Assembly: GCF_009746625.1 (NCBI RefSeq)
Contig: NZ_VWXL01000052.1
Location: 1-64,000, forward strand
DNA from: Caproicibacter fermentans
GTDB taxonomy: Bacteria > Bacillota > Clostridia > Oscillospirales > Acutalibacteraceae
Direction of reading: 5' to 3'
Length of the DNA: 64,000 bases
Shown here: positions 36,407-45,025 of the stretch, piece after piece
Position numbering within the stretch: the stretch's first letter is position 1
Layout: each line of letters begins with the position of its first letter
Notes under the pieces: generated by a model
Told to the model about the DNA's origin: nothing
The model's database searches: none
What the model saw: the letters and a program-made list of their open reading frames with translations, nothing else
Program-made: the position numbers and the translations under genes

Positions 36407-36988
36407 TTATCCGAGCGCCGGCAGCAAAGCGAGATCCATGCCGCCCATGATGAGCGCCGTCGTCGCAAGCGGTACAATGCCGTCGATAAAGCCCGCTTTA
36501 GCAGGGAGCTGGTAGTACAAAACATAGCAGACCAGACTGGCCGACGCGCCGACGGCAATCAACGCCGAAAAAGCCATTGCGGTTCCGCGGCCAAACGCGC
36601 CGCAGCCGAACAGGACGCTTGTCTCGTTCAGCGCCAGCATGGCCCAGCCGACGATCAGAAAAAGCTCTGTCGTTACCGGTCGGTGCAGCGAAAACCTTGT
36701 GACGATCAGCAACAGCACATATGCGGCGATACCTCCCCTTAGTACCCAGCCGGATGGAATCAGACCCGGTTTGTCCGCCGCCATGCCCAGACCTCTGGCG
36801 GCAAAGACCACTGCCGTGATCCCGGCGGCAAACGCGGGGATCAGCAGCCAGCCGGTTTTCATGCCCTTGATTGGGTTCACGGGTCGAAACGCCAGCAGCC
36901 ACCACAGAAGATAAAACGAGCAGCAGACCACCAGAAGCAGATTGCAGAGAAAAAACCGCCTTGTTTCCAACGAAAAATGTTGCAGCAT
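36407..36988 (-). CDS. Hypothetical membrane protein
   Basis: 193-residue protein, mostly hydrophobic, with about six helices: FFLCNLLLVVCCSFYLLWWL, LLIPAFAAGITAVVFAARGL, ELFLIVGWAMLALNETSVLF and a C-terminal helix. I do not recognise the family. ATG 36988 has GGAGGGG upstream and is preferred to the first Met in the frame at 37018. It precedes the V4R-like region and lies about 155 bases downstream of the phosphatidyltransferase gene on the same strand; spacing suggests a separate unit. Confidence 0.6.
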   Translation of the reverse strand: MLQHFSLETRRFFLCNLLLVVCCSFYLLWWLLAFRPVNPIKGMKTGWLLIPAFAAGITAVVFAARGLGMAADKPGLIPSGWVLRGGIAAYVLLLIVTRFSLHRPVTTELFLIVGWAMLALNETSVLFGCGAFGRGTAMAFSALIAVGASASLVCYVLYYQLPAKAGFIDGIVPLATTALIMGGMDLALLPALG

Positions 36989-37143
36989 ATTGCACCCCTC
37001 CTTCCGAATTTCCCGCACGATCGGTTGACTTCTTTTGCTGTTCCGCTGCTTTTTTCAAAGGGGCCCTTCAAAATCAGCGGCTGCACGCAAGCAGTTCTTC
37101 ATGACCGTCCCTGTTTGCGGATTCCCGAAGGATGATTTTGTTT

Positions 37144-37686
37144 TCAGAAGATGCTCCGGCGGTCGCGGTTCAGTGTGGGGGCGCTGATGGTAATCGCGAG
37201 TTCCTCCAGAGACGATAACAGCGCCGCGGCACACAGGATGACGCCCGCGGCAGTCAGCCCCAGCGCCGCATCCATAACCGGGAATGTGAAAATCAGCGCG
37301 CCCGTAGCCTTGTTCGCGTAAGTATGCAGGGCGGAAAAAGTTTTGTATCTCACAAATCCGATGGCATAGCACGTAAGACGCAAGGCCGCGATGAAGGCGG
37401 CGCCGATCCACAGCCATATGCGAAATGGGAGATACCGCACCGTGAAAACCGCGATTGCCGCGGTGAAAACCAGATCTGCGGCGCTGTCCAGCATCGCTCC
37501 GGCGACGCTTTGCGTGTTCAGCCTGCGGGCCAGCGCCCCATCCAGAAGATCGCTGATTCCACCGCACAGATAGCAAGTCCAAAAAGCGGCGGAGAATGGA
37601 GCGGCCAGTACCATTCCGCCTGCAAACAGAAACCTAGTGGTAGTGACGGCGTTGGCTAGATGTTTGATGGCGATATCCCCTCGCAC
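37144..37686 (-). CDS. CDP-alcohol phosphatidyltransferase family enzyme
   Basis: 180-residue membrane enzyme. The signature D-x2-DG-x2-AR-x8-G-x3-D-x3-D is exact in DLLDGALARRLNTQSVAGAM followed by LDSAAD; the Asp residues bind metal ions and CDP-diacylglycerol. Five or six helices surround it. This family includes phosphatidylglycerophosphate and phosphatidylserine synthases; the acceptor alcohol here is unknown. The protein is a little shorter than PgsA. A frame on the same strand overlaps it downstream but is only a shadow. Confidence 0.8.
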   Translation of the reverse strand: MRGDIAIKHLANAVTTTRFLFAGGMVLAAPFSAAFWTCYLCGGISDLLDGALARRLNTQSVAGAMLDSAADLVFTAAIAVFTVRYLPFRIWLWIGAAFIAALRLTCYAIGFVRYKTFSALHTYANKATGALIFTFPVMDAALGLTAAGVILCAAALLSSLEELAITISAPTLNRDRRSIF

Positions 37687-38034
37687 TTTTTTATCATCAT
37701 ACCATGTTTTAGTCCCGGAATAAAGTCTCTTTGCAGCAGATGTTTTCCTTTTTCAGCAATCTTGTCCGTGTTACAAAAGGAGGCTGGGATAATGGGCTCT
37801 ACCGGGCCCGGCGCCTTGACTTGTTGGATACACTGCCAAACCGCCTCTTGCGTTCTCAAGTGCAAAGCACTATAATGGAGCCATGACCGCGGCTCAAAGC
37901 CCGATCAAATAGAACATTTAGGAGACTGCTGTTTGAAAAACAACGCCTTGGAGATTGTCGGCTAACCGGGAGGTTTGCTGAACACATCTCGAACCTCCCT
38001 GAATTGAAAACCATCAATTTTAGGAGGAAAAACC
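37687..38034. other. Intergenic with one hairpin
   Basis: 348-base gap between divergent genes. GGGAGGTT (37968-37975) pairs with AACCTCCC (37992-37999) just before the acetyltransferase gene. There is no recognisable riboswitch or T-box sequence in it. Confidence 0.45.
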
Positions 38035-38658
38035 ATGCAAAACGAATATACCATCCGTTTGGAAACAACAAGCGATTACCGCGAAACAGAAAATCTGACG
38101 CGCGAGGCGTTTTGGAATGTCTACCGTCCCGGGTGTCTGGAGCATTATGTTCTGCACACCTTTCGCGGCAGGCCGGATTTTGTTCCGGAGCTGGATTTCG
38201 TGATGGAGCTCCGCGGCAGACTGATCGGTCATGTGATGTATGCCCGCTCTGAGATCCACGCCGACGACGGCAGAAGCATTCCCATCATGACCTTCGGCCC
38301 CATCAGCATTGCGCCGGAATTGAAGCGACAGGGCTACGGCACGATATTGTTGCGCCACTCCATGAACGAGGCCAAAAAGCTGGGCGCGGGCGCGCTGGCC
38401 ATCACCGGAAACATCGACTTTTACGGCCGGTCCGGTTTCGTGACGGCAAGCACGAAGGGCATCCACTACTTTGCCGAGCCACGCGACGCCGTGGTTCCCT
38501 ATTTTCTGATCTGCGAGTTAAATCCCGGCTTTCTGGGAGGCGTTTCCGGCACCTACAAGGATCCGGAGGGCTACTTCGTGGATGAAAAAGAAGCTGAAAC
38601 CTTCGACGCACAGTTTCCGCCCAAAAAAAAGCTGAAGCTGCCGGGGCAGCTGGCGTAA
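38035..38658 (+). CDS. GNAT family N-acetyltransferase
   Basis: 207-residue GNAT enzyme. The acetyl-CoA loop is IAPELKRQGYGTILLRHSMN, followed by AITGNIDFYGRSGFVTAST, an order typical of the YhbS-like subgroup. The 45-residue tail GGVSGTYKDPEGYFVDEKEA and beyond is specific to this gene and is the part duplicated at 8132-8336. GGAGG precedes ATG 38035. It has its own GCGCGGAGC terminator hairpin (38668-38697). Substrate unknown. Confidence 0.88.
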   Translation: MQNEYTIRLETTSDYRETENLTREAFWNVYRPGCLEHYVLHTFRGRPDFVPELDFVMELRGRLIGHVMYARSEIHADDGRSIPIMTFGPISIAPELKRQGYGTILLRHSMNEAKKLGAGALAITGNIDFYGRSGFVTASTKGIHYFAEPRDAVVPYFLICELNPGFLGGVSGTYKDPEGYFVDEKEAETFDAQFPPKKKLKLPGQLA

Positions 38659-38697
38659 CCCTATCATGCGCGGAGCGGTCACGGAACCGCTCCGCGC
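38493..38697 (+). repeat. 205-base repeat, source copy (partner at 8132-8336)
   Basis: Covers the acetyltransferase 3' end and terminator hairpin. The other copy lies in inverted orientation 30 kb away, with about 95% identity by eye. Recombination between them would invert the sequence between. Confidence 0.85.
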
Positions 38698-39079
38698 TTC
38701 TGCCCTGTATTGCATGAAAAAACAAAATCTGTTCAATCCCATTCCACGGAATGCTTTCCGCTCGTTTTACCCAACGATTATCTGGACATCGGCACCCCGG
38801 TCGGCTGGCCGAAGTCTTTGAACCTTATCTGCCACTCGCATCTGCATCGTCCCAAAGTGCAAATTCACCCTGCTTTTCATTCTTTTCCCCGCACCTATTT
38901 TACCACGAATACAGTAAAAATCAGCATCTATGCGGTCGTTCGCTCGGTCATCAGGCATCATGGGAGCGTAAGGGAAATGCCCCCGTTCCGCGAACCTCTG
39001 CACGGGGAATAGAGAAAACGAGCGTTGAACCCGGTCCTCCGGATTGCGCCGGGGATCGACTAAATCCACCGTATAAACC
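38698..39079. other. Intergenic, nothing recognised
   Basis: No frame on either strand is convincing. Some frames are open for 100 codons but have no family resemblance. Confidence 0.45.
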
Positions 39080-39115
39080 AAAAGCAGAAGAACCCCTAAG
39101 GGTGCTTCTGCTTTT
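39080..39115. terminator. Terminator hairpin
   Basis: AAAAGCAGAAG (39080-39090) and CTTCTGCTTTT (39105-39115) pair, with an inner ACCC/GGGT stem. T-rich ends on both strands make it a possible bidirectional terminator before the convergent methyltransferase gene. Confidence 0.7.
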
Positions 39116-39162
39116 GTGTCATCTGCTCAATTTAGATGCAGGCTTTGAATTATGCGCAAAAC

Positions 39163-39861
39163 CTATATTTTACGTAAAATGACATGATGAAAAAATGCGA
39201 CGGATTTATAATCTTCTAGAGTGCTGACTTTTCTCTCAATATCAAGCATTTTTTCCTGCCATGATTGTTCCTTTTGAATATCCTGATTCTGTTGCAAACA
39301 CCAAAATGTTCTCATACCTAGAACTTTAACAATTTCAAAAGAGCATCCGAACCATTTTAATATATCCGCATCATCATAATAGTCGATAGTTCCAAAATGT
39401 TGAGCAGTTCCATTTTTACCTGCCAGTAATTCGCTTGCATGCTCAAAGTTGTTCAGCAATACTACCATCTGCATAACTCTGCCGGCCCTGTTATGTTTTA
39501 AAATTGAAACAAAACCATTATTTTTTAGTATCCGCGAAAATTCATTTATGATTTCCTCCCTCTTTTTTACATATTCCAGAACATTATGACATAAAATCAC
39601 ATCAAACGATTCATCCCTGTAATTTTTAAGCTCATTCAGACCGCCTATTACTTGTGTATATTTATTTTCCGTAAACCGATTCTGTAACATCTTCTCGTCT
39701 GGCTCAATAGCGATTACCTCGTTATCTGCGGCAAAATGGCTGGCAGTTAATCCATTCCCACTTCCAAAATCCAATACTTTTTTATTTTTGATAAAGTTTA
39801 GTTGCTCCCATGTCATCTTTTTCTGCAATAACTCCCAAGGCGCTATATCGCTTTCTATCAT
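39163..39861 (-). CDS. Class I SAM-dependent methyltransferase
   Basis: 232-residue Rossmann methyltransferase. SAM motif I is VLDFGSGNGLTASHFA, the acidic strand is EVIAIEPDEKML, and later strands include SFDVILCHNVLEYV. It resembles ubiE/BioC-type small-molecule methyltransferases; the substrate is unknown. I start it at ATG 39861 with GGAGG upstream; the longer frame from 39945 has a hydrophobic, unlikely N-terminus. AT-rich compared with the origin genes. Confidence 0.85.
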   Translation of the reverse strand: MIESDIAPWELLQKKMTWEQLNFIKNKKVLDFGSGNGLTASHFAADNEVIAIEPDEKMLQNRFTENKYTQVIGGLNELKNYRDESFDVILCHNVLEYVKKREEIINEFSRILKNNGFVSILKHNRAGRVMQMVVLLNNFEHASELLAGKNGTAQHFGTIDYYDDADILKWFGCSFEIVKVLGMRTFWCLQQNQDIQKEQSWQEKMLDIERKVSTLEDYKSVAFFHHVILRKI

Positions 39862-40120
39862 TGAATCCTCCGCATTTTTAATAATCCGAACTGAGTATAC
39901 CATGAAAAACAAAATAATAAAAGGACTCAAACCAAGAAGGTTCAAATCCTTTTATTTTATAGGAAAAATGTTGCAAAAAAATTTACTATTTCAAAAGAGT
40001 CTTATTGCTAACTGCATTTCACAACAACTAATTCTTTTATGCAGATATTAGCATACAGCAAATCTGTTTAGCTTTCTATAACAACGGAATTCAAATTCAT
40101 TTTACCACACTTTCCAAATA

Positions 40121-40162
40121 AAAAAAAGACATACCTCCCACTTGGCGGAAGATATGTCTTTT
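40121..40162 (-). terminator. Terminator of the tRNA operon
   Basis: Read on the minus strand, AAAGACATA..CTTCC pairs with GGGAGG..TATGTCTTT and is followed by eight T residues. It lies directly after the last tRNA. Confidence 0.88.
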
Positions 40163-40239
40163 TGGTGGACACAGCGGGACTCGAACCTGCGACCTCTCGC
40201 GTGTGAGGCGAGCGCTCTAACCAGCTGAGCTATGCGTCC
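40163..40239 (-). tRNA. tRNA-Val(CAC)
   Basis: Cloverleaf with acceptor GGACGCA paired to TGTGTCC, D-arm AGCTCAGCTGG, anticodon loop CTCACAC giving anticodon CAC, T-arm GGTTCGAGTCC, discriminator A and encoded CCA. It is the third and last tRNA of the operon. Confidence 0.95.
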
Positions 40240-40246
40240 ACACTTT

Positions 40247-40321
40247 TGGTGACCCGTACGCGATTTGAACGCGTGTTACCGCCGTGAAAGGGCGGTGTCT
40301 TAACCACTTGACCAACGGGCC
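40247..40321 (-). tRNA. tRNA-Glu(TTC)
   Basis: Acceptor GGCCCGT pairs with ACGGGTC, anticodon loop CTTTCAC gives TTC, T-loop GTTCAAATC, encoded CCA. Middle gene of the operon. Confidence 0.95.
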
Positions 40322-40328
40322 ATATAAA

Positions 40329-40405
40329 TGGTAGCGGCAATTGGATTCGAACCAACGACGCTTCGGGTATGAACCGAATGCTCTAGCCAACTGAGCTATG
40401 CCGCC
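40329..40405 (-). tRNA. tRNA-Met(CAT), elongator type
   Basis: Acceptor GGCGGCA pairs with TGCCGCT, including a G1-U72 wobble. The anticodon loop TTCATAC gives CAT, with encoded CCA. An initiator tRNA would have an unpaired first position, so this is the elongator form; a tRNA-Ile with modified C34 is less likely. Confidence 0.9.
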
Positions 40406-40439
40406 ACGAAACTCCGTTCTTCATAGCGGAGCGTTATTC

Positions 40440-40469
40440 ATTATAATACATGTCCACATGATTTGTCAA
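40440..40469 (-). promoter_or_regulatory. Promoter of the tRNA operon
   Basis: On the minus strand, TTGACA (plus 40464-40469), 18-base spacer, TATAAT (plus 40440-40445), both perfect. It begins transcription about 30 bases before the tRNA-Met. Confidence 0.85.
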
Positions 40470-40521
40470 TATGTAACTGAAAATAAACAAAAAAGTTTTT
40501 TCGCGCCGACCAGGCGAGGAG

Positions 40522-41253
40522 TCAGAACAGGACTCGCGCCTCAAAGCTGACTCCGCCCGAATTTTCGCCGCGCATCAGTGTTTCGCCTTCCCCGTGCCGC
40601 GCGGTAAGCCTCAGGTTTTCCCCCGGCGGGGTTTCGCGCAGATAATCGATCTGCAGCCCGCGCACCGCTTCCCCGTTCTGCTCCGGCAGAAAATCCGCGA
40701 CGATATCCGCGTAAACGGCGTTGTTCATATGCCCGTTGGAATCCAGGTCCGAACGGTACACGGGGCGCTCGCCGACCGGTTGAAGCCCCTCCGGCACCGC
40801 GACGCGCACCATCTTCTCCTCCGGGTCGACCGGCTCGTCGCGGAACACGCCGAGGTCGACAAACGCCTGAGGCTTGCGGACCCGATGCGTCTCCGCGTCC
40901 GCGAGCACCGTAACCTGCATCGCGTCGATCAACAGCGTCCCGCTCTCGTCGTAAAACTTAAAATCGCGGTAAAACCGCACGCCGCCGCGCCCGCGCGGGT
41001 GGGTACGCACTTCGATTTTCTCCCTGTGGCACGGCAGGCGGCGGATTTTCAGGCGGTTGCAGACCAGAAAGAACACGATGCCGGCCTGCTCCCGCAGCTC
41101 TTCATAACCGATATGCAGCAGGTCCACGTGCTGTTCGCTGGTTTCATGAACATGCCGCAGAACCGCGCCGAGCTTCATCCGGTTATCCGGCCCGACGTCG
41201 TAGACCGGCACCGTGAAGCGGCGCACATATTCGGCGGTCAGGTCCTCTTTCAT
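40522..41253 (-). CDS. Acyl-ACP thioesterase
   Basis: 243-residue double hotdog-fold enzyme that releases fatty acids from acyl carrier protein. The first domain contains LGAVLRHVHETSEQHVDLLH, the second the catalytic DLDSNGHMNNAVYADIV with the Asn/His pair, and a Cys/Glu near ETPPGENL. The start ATG 41253 overlaps the serS stop by four bases (ATGA), which proves the shorter reading; the longer frame is a shadow of serS. It is a conserved partner of serS in clostridia. Confidence 0.9.
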   Translation of the reverse strand: MKEDLTAEYVRRFTVPVYDVGPDNRMKLGAVLRHVHETSEQHVDLLHIGYEELREQAGIVFFLVCNRLKIRRLPCHREKIEVRTHPRGRGGVRFYRDFKFYDESGTLLIDAMQVTVLADAETHRVRKPQAFVDLGVFRDEPVDPEEKMVRVAVPEGLQPVGERPVYRSDLDSNGHMNNAVYADIVADFLPEQNGEAVRGLQIDYLRETPPGENLRLTARHGEGETLMRGENSGGVSFEARVLF

Positions 41254-42530
41254 GGGCGAATGACGTCCATTCCCAGATATTTTCTCAGCACTTCCGGTAC
41301 CGTAACGCTGCCGTCCGCGTTCTGGTACTGTTCCACAATCGCCGGGAACAACCGGCTGGTGGCAAGACCGGAAGCATTCAGCGTGTGGACAAAATGCAGC
41401 TTTTTGTCCTCTCCACGGTACTTCACGTTGCCGCGCCGCGCCTGATATTCCCGCGCGTTGGAAGCGGAGCTGACTTCCTTGTAAATCCCCATCGACGGAA
41501 TCCATACCTCAATGTCATAGGTGCGCGCCATCGAAAATGAGCAGTCGCCCGCCGCCAGCTTGCTCAGGCGGTAGTGAAGACCCAGCTCCTGCACCAGGTT
41601 TTCCGCTTTATGGACCAATTCTTCAAACGCGGCGTCGGAGTCCTCGGGCTTCGTGTACTGAACCATTTCGACCTTGTTGAACTGGTGGCCGCGGATCATG
41701 CCGCGTTCCTCCGAGCGGTAGCTGCCCGCTTCCCTGCGGTAGCAGGGCGTATAGCCGATATATTTTTTCGGCAGCTCGTCCGCTTCCAAAACCTCGTCCC
41801 GGTGCAGGTTTACAAGGGCTGTTTCCGCGGTAGGAAGCAGGAATTTGCGGTCGTTCGTCGTCGGATTCTGAATCCAGTAGTCTTCGTCCGCGAATTTCGG
41901 GAACTGCCCCGCCACATAGCCGCATTCGTATTTCAGCATGTGCGGAAGCAGCATGAACTGATACCCGTCGCGGACATGCTCGTCGATAAAAAAGTTGAGC
42001 AGCGCCCATTCCAGCCGCGCGCCCACGCCGGTATAGACCCAGGAACCGGCGCCGGACAGCTTTGCCCCGCGCTGGTAGTCAATCAAATGCAGGCTCTCGC
42101 AGAGATCCACATGGTTTTTCGGCTCAAAATCAAACTCCGGCTTCTCTTTAAAATAGCGGAGCGGCTGATTGTTTTCCTTGCCGCCGGCAACCACATCCTC
42201 GTCCGGCATGTTCGGCAGGCTGAGCAGCAGCTCGTTCTGCTTTGCTTCCGCTTCGCCTAGCTCCGCTTCGCCCTCTTTGATCTTCCCCGCGAGAGCTTTC
42301 ATCTTCGCCATCAGCTCAGAAGCGTCCCCGCCCTGCTTTTTGATCTGCGGAATCTGCTTGGAAGCCGCGTTCTGCTCGGCGCGCATCGCCTCAACGCTGC
42401 CTGTGATTTCGCGGCGGCGGACGTCGTATTTCAGGATATCGTCTATGATTTTATCCGCGTCGAATTCTTTCTTTTTCGCCCCCGCCTTAATCAGATCGGG
42501 ATTGCTGCGAATCAGTTTGATGTCAATCAT
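41250..42530 (-). CDS. serS: Serine--tRNA ligase
   Basis: 426-residue class II synthetase that charges tRNA-Ser. An N-terminal coiled-coil arm (about 30-100, RREITGSVEAMRAEQNAASK) contacts the tRNA. Motif 2 region is YTPCYRREAGSYRSEERGMI and then RGHQFNKVEMVQ, motif 3 is NASGLATSRLFPAIVEQYQN. Length is normal. It is the first gene after the par genes on this strand and is coupled to the thioesterase. Confidence 0.97.
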   Translation of the reverse strand: MIDIKLIRSNPDLIKAGAKKKEFDADKIIDDILKYDVRRREITGSVEAMRAEQNAASKQIPQIKKQGGDASELMAKMKALAGKIKEGEAELGEAEAKQNELLLSLPNMPDEDVVAGGKENNQPLRYFKEKPEFDFEPKNHVDLCESLHLIDYQRGAKLSGAGSWVYTGVGARLEWALLNFFIDEHVRDGYQFMLLPHMLKYECGYVAGQFPKFADEDYWIQNPTTNDRKFLLPTAETALVNLHRDEVLEADELPKKYIGYTPCYRREAGSYRSEERGMIRGHQFNKVEMVQYTKPEDSDAAFEELVHKAENLVQELGLHYRLSKLAAGDCSFSMARTYDIEVWIPSMGIYKEVSSASNAREYQARRGNVKYRGEDKKLHFVHTLNASGLATSRLFPAIVEQYQNADGSVTVPEVLRKYLGMDVIRP

Positions 42531-42562
42531 GTTGACTTGCTCCTTTGGTTTTTTATTCTATC

Positions 42563-43411
42563 TTAAGTATTGTCATGAATCCGCCGGATTAATTCGGTCA
42601 GATCGTCCTGCCCGTAAAATTCAATCTGCAGCATGCCGCGCTTGCTGCTTCCGGTAACATTTACCTTTCTGCCAAGACTTTCGCGCAGGGCAAGCTCCGT
42701 TTCCTCATAAAACTTGATTTTCGACGAGGATTTTTTCGCTTTCGGCGTACTGTTGGCCCTCTGGGCCATCTTTTCGATTTCCCGCACGGAGGCGCCCTCC
42801 GCCGCGGCTTTCGCGGCTTCCATCATCAGCGCGCGGCTGGGAAAACTCAGCAGGGTGCGGGCATGTCCCGCGGAAAGGATTCCCTTTTCCACCATTCCCC
42901 GCACTTCCTCCGGAAGATTCAGCAGCCGCAGGGCGTTCGCCACGGCCGGCCTGGATTTTCCGACCGTATTCGCCACTTCTTCCTGCGTCATGCCGTAGGT
43001 TTCGATCAACGACTGGTATCCCTGCGCCTCTTCGAGCGGATTCAGGTCCTCCCGCTGAAGATTTTCAATCAGGGCAAGCTGCATCACCTCGCTGTCGCTC
43101 ATCTCGCGTACAACGGCGGGAACTTCCTTCAGCTCCGCCAGGCGGGCGGCCCGCCACCGGCGTTCCCCCGCGACGATCTGGTATCCGCCGCTGAAAATCG
43201 GCCGCACCAGCAGGGGCTGCAGAACTCCGTGCTGCCGGATGGACTCTGCCAGCTCCTGCAGCGCCTCCTCATTGAACTCCCGCCGCGGCTGCCCGCGGTT
43301 CGGTTCGATTTCATCCAGGCTTAAAGTTACGGATGTCTGGCCGCCCTCAAGATCGTTTTCCGCGAAAATCGCGTCCAGGCCTTTCCCCAGACCGCCTTTT
43401 TTTCCTGCCAT
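42563..43411 (-). CDS. parB: Chromosome partitioning protein ParB
   Basis: 282-residue ParB/Spo0J. The N-terminal CTPase domain has IVAGERRWRAARLA and LIENLQREDLNPLEEAQGYQ; the central helix-turn-helix is MTQEEVANTVGKSRPAVANA; a short dimerisation domain ends the chain. It loads on parS sites and condenses the origin region. It lies 64 bases downstream of parA and ends 32 bases before serS. Confidence 0.95.
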   Translation of the reverse strand: MAGKKGGLGKGLDAIFAENDLEGGQTSVTLSLDEIEPNRGQPRREFNEEALQELAESIRQHGVLQPLLVRPIFSGGYQIVAGERRWRAARLAELKEVPAVVREMSDSEVMQLALIENLQREDLNPLEEAQGYQSLIETYGMTQEEVANTVGKSRPAVANALRLLNLPEEVRGMVEKGILSAGHARTLLSFPSRALMMEAAKAAAEGASVREIEKMAQRANSTPKAKKSSSKIKFYEETELALRESLGRKVNVTGSSKRGMLQIEFYGQDDLTELIRRIHDNT

Positions 43412-43475
43412 TTTACCGCCTGCCTTCCTGTTTCAACGGACTTTTCCGATTCGTTACATCCGGTTTTCTCAGTTT

Positions 43476-44240
43476 TCAGCGCGCGCCGGCTTCCAATTCC
43501 TCCGCCAGGGCGTTGTAACACAGCGCGCCCTTGGAGGAACGGTCGAAATACTGAATCGGCCTGCCGTAGCTCGGTGCCTCCGAAAGGCGCACCCCGCGCG
43601 GAATCACCGTGCCGAACACACGCCGCGGAAAATACTTTTTTACCTCCTCCACCACCTGCTGGGTGAGGTTGAGTCTTCCGTCATACATGGTAAGAAGGAC
43701 GCCCTCGATTTCAAGATGTCCGTTATACTGGCGTTTAATGCGCCGAACCGTGTTCATCAGCTGCGTCAGCCCTTCCAGCGCGTAATATTCGCACTGGATC
43801 GGAACCAGCAGCGTGTCCGCGGCGGTCAGGGCGTTCGTCGTGATCATTCCAAGGGACGGCGGGCAGTCGATCAAAATATAATCGTACGCCTCCCTGACGG
43901 GGGCAAGCGCGCTTTTCAGGCGGGATTCCCGGTGTTCCAGGTCGACCAGTTCGATTTCCGCCCCCGCAAGGTTCATGCTGGAAGGCAGAAGGTCGAGATT
44001 TTCGAATTCCGTTTTCAGGATGATGTCCTGTGCAGTTTTGTCGCCGATCAGCACTTCGTAAACCGTTTCTTTCCGGTTTCTGCGGTCGATTCCCACCCCG
44101 CTGGAGGAATTCCCCTGCGGGTCCGCGTCGACCAGCAGCGTTTTCTTCCCCCGCAGCCCGAGCGCGGCAGACAGATTCACCGCCGTAGTCGTTTTGCCGA
44201 CCCCGCCCTTCTGGTTGGCGATCGCAATGATTTTGCCCAA
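43476..44240 (-). CDS. parA: Chromosome partitioning ATPase ParA (Soj)
   Basis: 254-residue deviant Walker ATPase: [20 protein letters not shown] at the N-terminus, [12 protein letters not shown] as the Walker A' region, and [14 protein letters not shown] as Walker B. TTG at 44240 behind AGGGGGAA is the likely start, because the long upstream frame (to 44498) crosses a promoter region and a parS-like site. It cooperates with ParB in segregation and in controlling DnaA. Confidence 0.93.
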   Translation of the reverse strand: MGKIIAIANQKGGVGKTTTAVNLSAALGLRGKKTLLVDADPQGNSSSGVGIDRRNRKETVYEVLIGDKTAQDIILKTEFENLDLLPSSMNLAGAEIELVDLEHRESRLKSALAPVREAYDYILIDCPPSLGMITTNALTAADTLLVPIQCEYYALEGLTQLMNTVRRIKRQYNGHLEIEGVLLTMYDGRLNLTQQVVEEVKKYFPRRVFGTVIPRGVRLSEAPSYGRPIQYFDRSSKGALCYNALAEELEAGAR

Positions 44241-44420
44241 AGCATTTCCCCCTTCCTGCGGCCTGTCCACAGCCGCAGGGCCATTCCCGCCGGATGCGGG
44301 AAAGTTTTCTATTATTATAGCACGACTCTTTGGGAAGATAAAGAAAATTTTCCGGAATTCTTCGGCTTTTCGACAGGATCTTTCTTCCAAAAGCCGCGCC
44401 GGGGTTCGCTTTTCAGGCGA

Positions 44421-44436
44421 TGTTTCATGTGAAACA
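44421..44436. promoter_or_regulatory. parS-like site, copy 1
   Basis: TGTTTCATGTGAAACA: inverted 7-base arms TGTTTCA/TGAAACA with a TG centre, where the canonical Firmicutes parS has CG. It lies between parA and the pyrophosphatase fragment. An identical copy is at 47403-47418. Confidence 0.8.
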
Positions 44437-44466
44437 TCGGTTTCGGCGTTTCTTTTTCCGTGAACT

Positions 44467-44760
44467 CCTCTCGGCTCCCGGCACCCGGAACACCCCAATC
44501 TGATCTACCCGCTCAATTACGGCTACCTGCCCGGCACCATTGCGGAAGATGGCGAAGAAATCGACGCTTATCTCGTAGGCGAGTTCAAGCCGCTTTCAGA
44601 GTACACGGGAGTTGTTATCGCCGTAATCCACCGGCTAAACGACCGCGAAGACAAGCTGGTCGTCGCCAAACGGCCGAATCAGTACAGCGCCGAGCAGGTT
44701 CAGGCCTTGACCGAATTTCAGGAACGCTTTTTTGACTTTGAAATTCTTACGGTAGAATAG
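44467..44760 (+). pseudogene. Inorganic pyrophosphatase, 5'-truncated
   Basis: 97 codons read [20 protein letters not shown], then DGEEIDAYLVGEF and TGVVIAVIHRLNDREDKLVV, a short clostridial-type soluble inorganic pyrophosphatase with its Asp cluster. The first 15-18 residues and the start codon are missing: an in-frame stop lies two codons before this frame. The natural stop and a good terminator follow. It faces away from parA and starts 30 bases after the parS-like site. Confidence 0.85.
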
Positions 44761-44764
44761 TCAG

Positions 44765-44788
44765 CCCCCGGCACAGCCGGGGGTTTTT
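44765..44788 (+). terminator. Terminator of the pyrophosphatase fragment
   Basis: CCCCCGGC, loop ACA, GCCGGGGG, then TTTTT. A textbook intrinsic terminator. Confidence 0.88.
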
Positions 44789-44909
44789 CTTATGCGGGCA
44801 AAGCCCTGTTTTACTGGCTGCGCCTCAAGGCGCTCGGGGCTTTCTTGCACTTGCAACGACATTTCTCACCCCCTTCCCCCTCCCTGCCAAATCTTTTCTC
44901 GTTTCATAA

Positions 44910-44932
44910 CTCCCGGCTGTGCCGGGAGTTTT
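44910..44932 (+). terminator. Second terminator-like hairpin
   Basis: CTCCCGGC, loop TGT, GCCGGGAG, then TTTT. It has the same core as the hairpin at 44765-44788, so it may be a duplicated gene end; no gene for it to end is visible between them. Confidence 0.65.
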
Positions 44933-44946
44933 CAAATTGCAACAAC

Positions 44947-44978
44947 AGAACGGGCCGGACAAAAGTCCGGCCCGTTCT
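44947..44978 (-). terminator. Hairpin downstream of noc
   Basis: Perfect 14-bp stem AGAACGGGCCGGAC with its complement around a four-base loop. It is positioned to end minus-strand noc transcription, although the U tract is poor. Confidence 0.65.
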
Positions 44979-45025
44979 GCGGGAAATGATATAGGGAAAT
45001 AGGAGTAAAAAACTTATAATCAAAT

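Noticed and set aside
37968-37999. Possible T-box or riboswitch before the acetyltransferase
   Set aside because: Only a simple hairpin is present; no T-box sequence, specifier loop or known aptamer consensus.
38710-39182. Overlapping frames of 100-143 codons after the acetyltransferase
   Set aside because: No ribosome sites, no family features, and composition like non-coding DNA.
40329-40405. Initiator tRNA-Met
   Set aside because: The first acceptor position is a G-U pair, not the unpaired C1-A72 of initiators.
43239-44432. 397-codon plus-strand frame across parB/parA
   Set aside because: Antisense of two well-defined genes.
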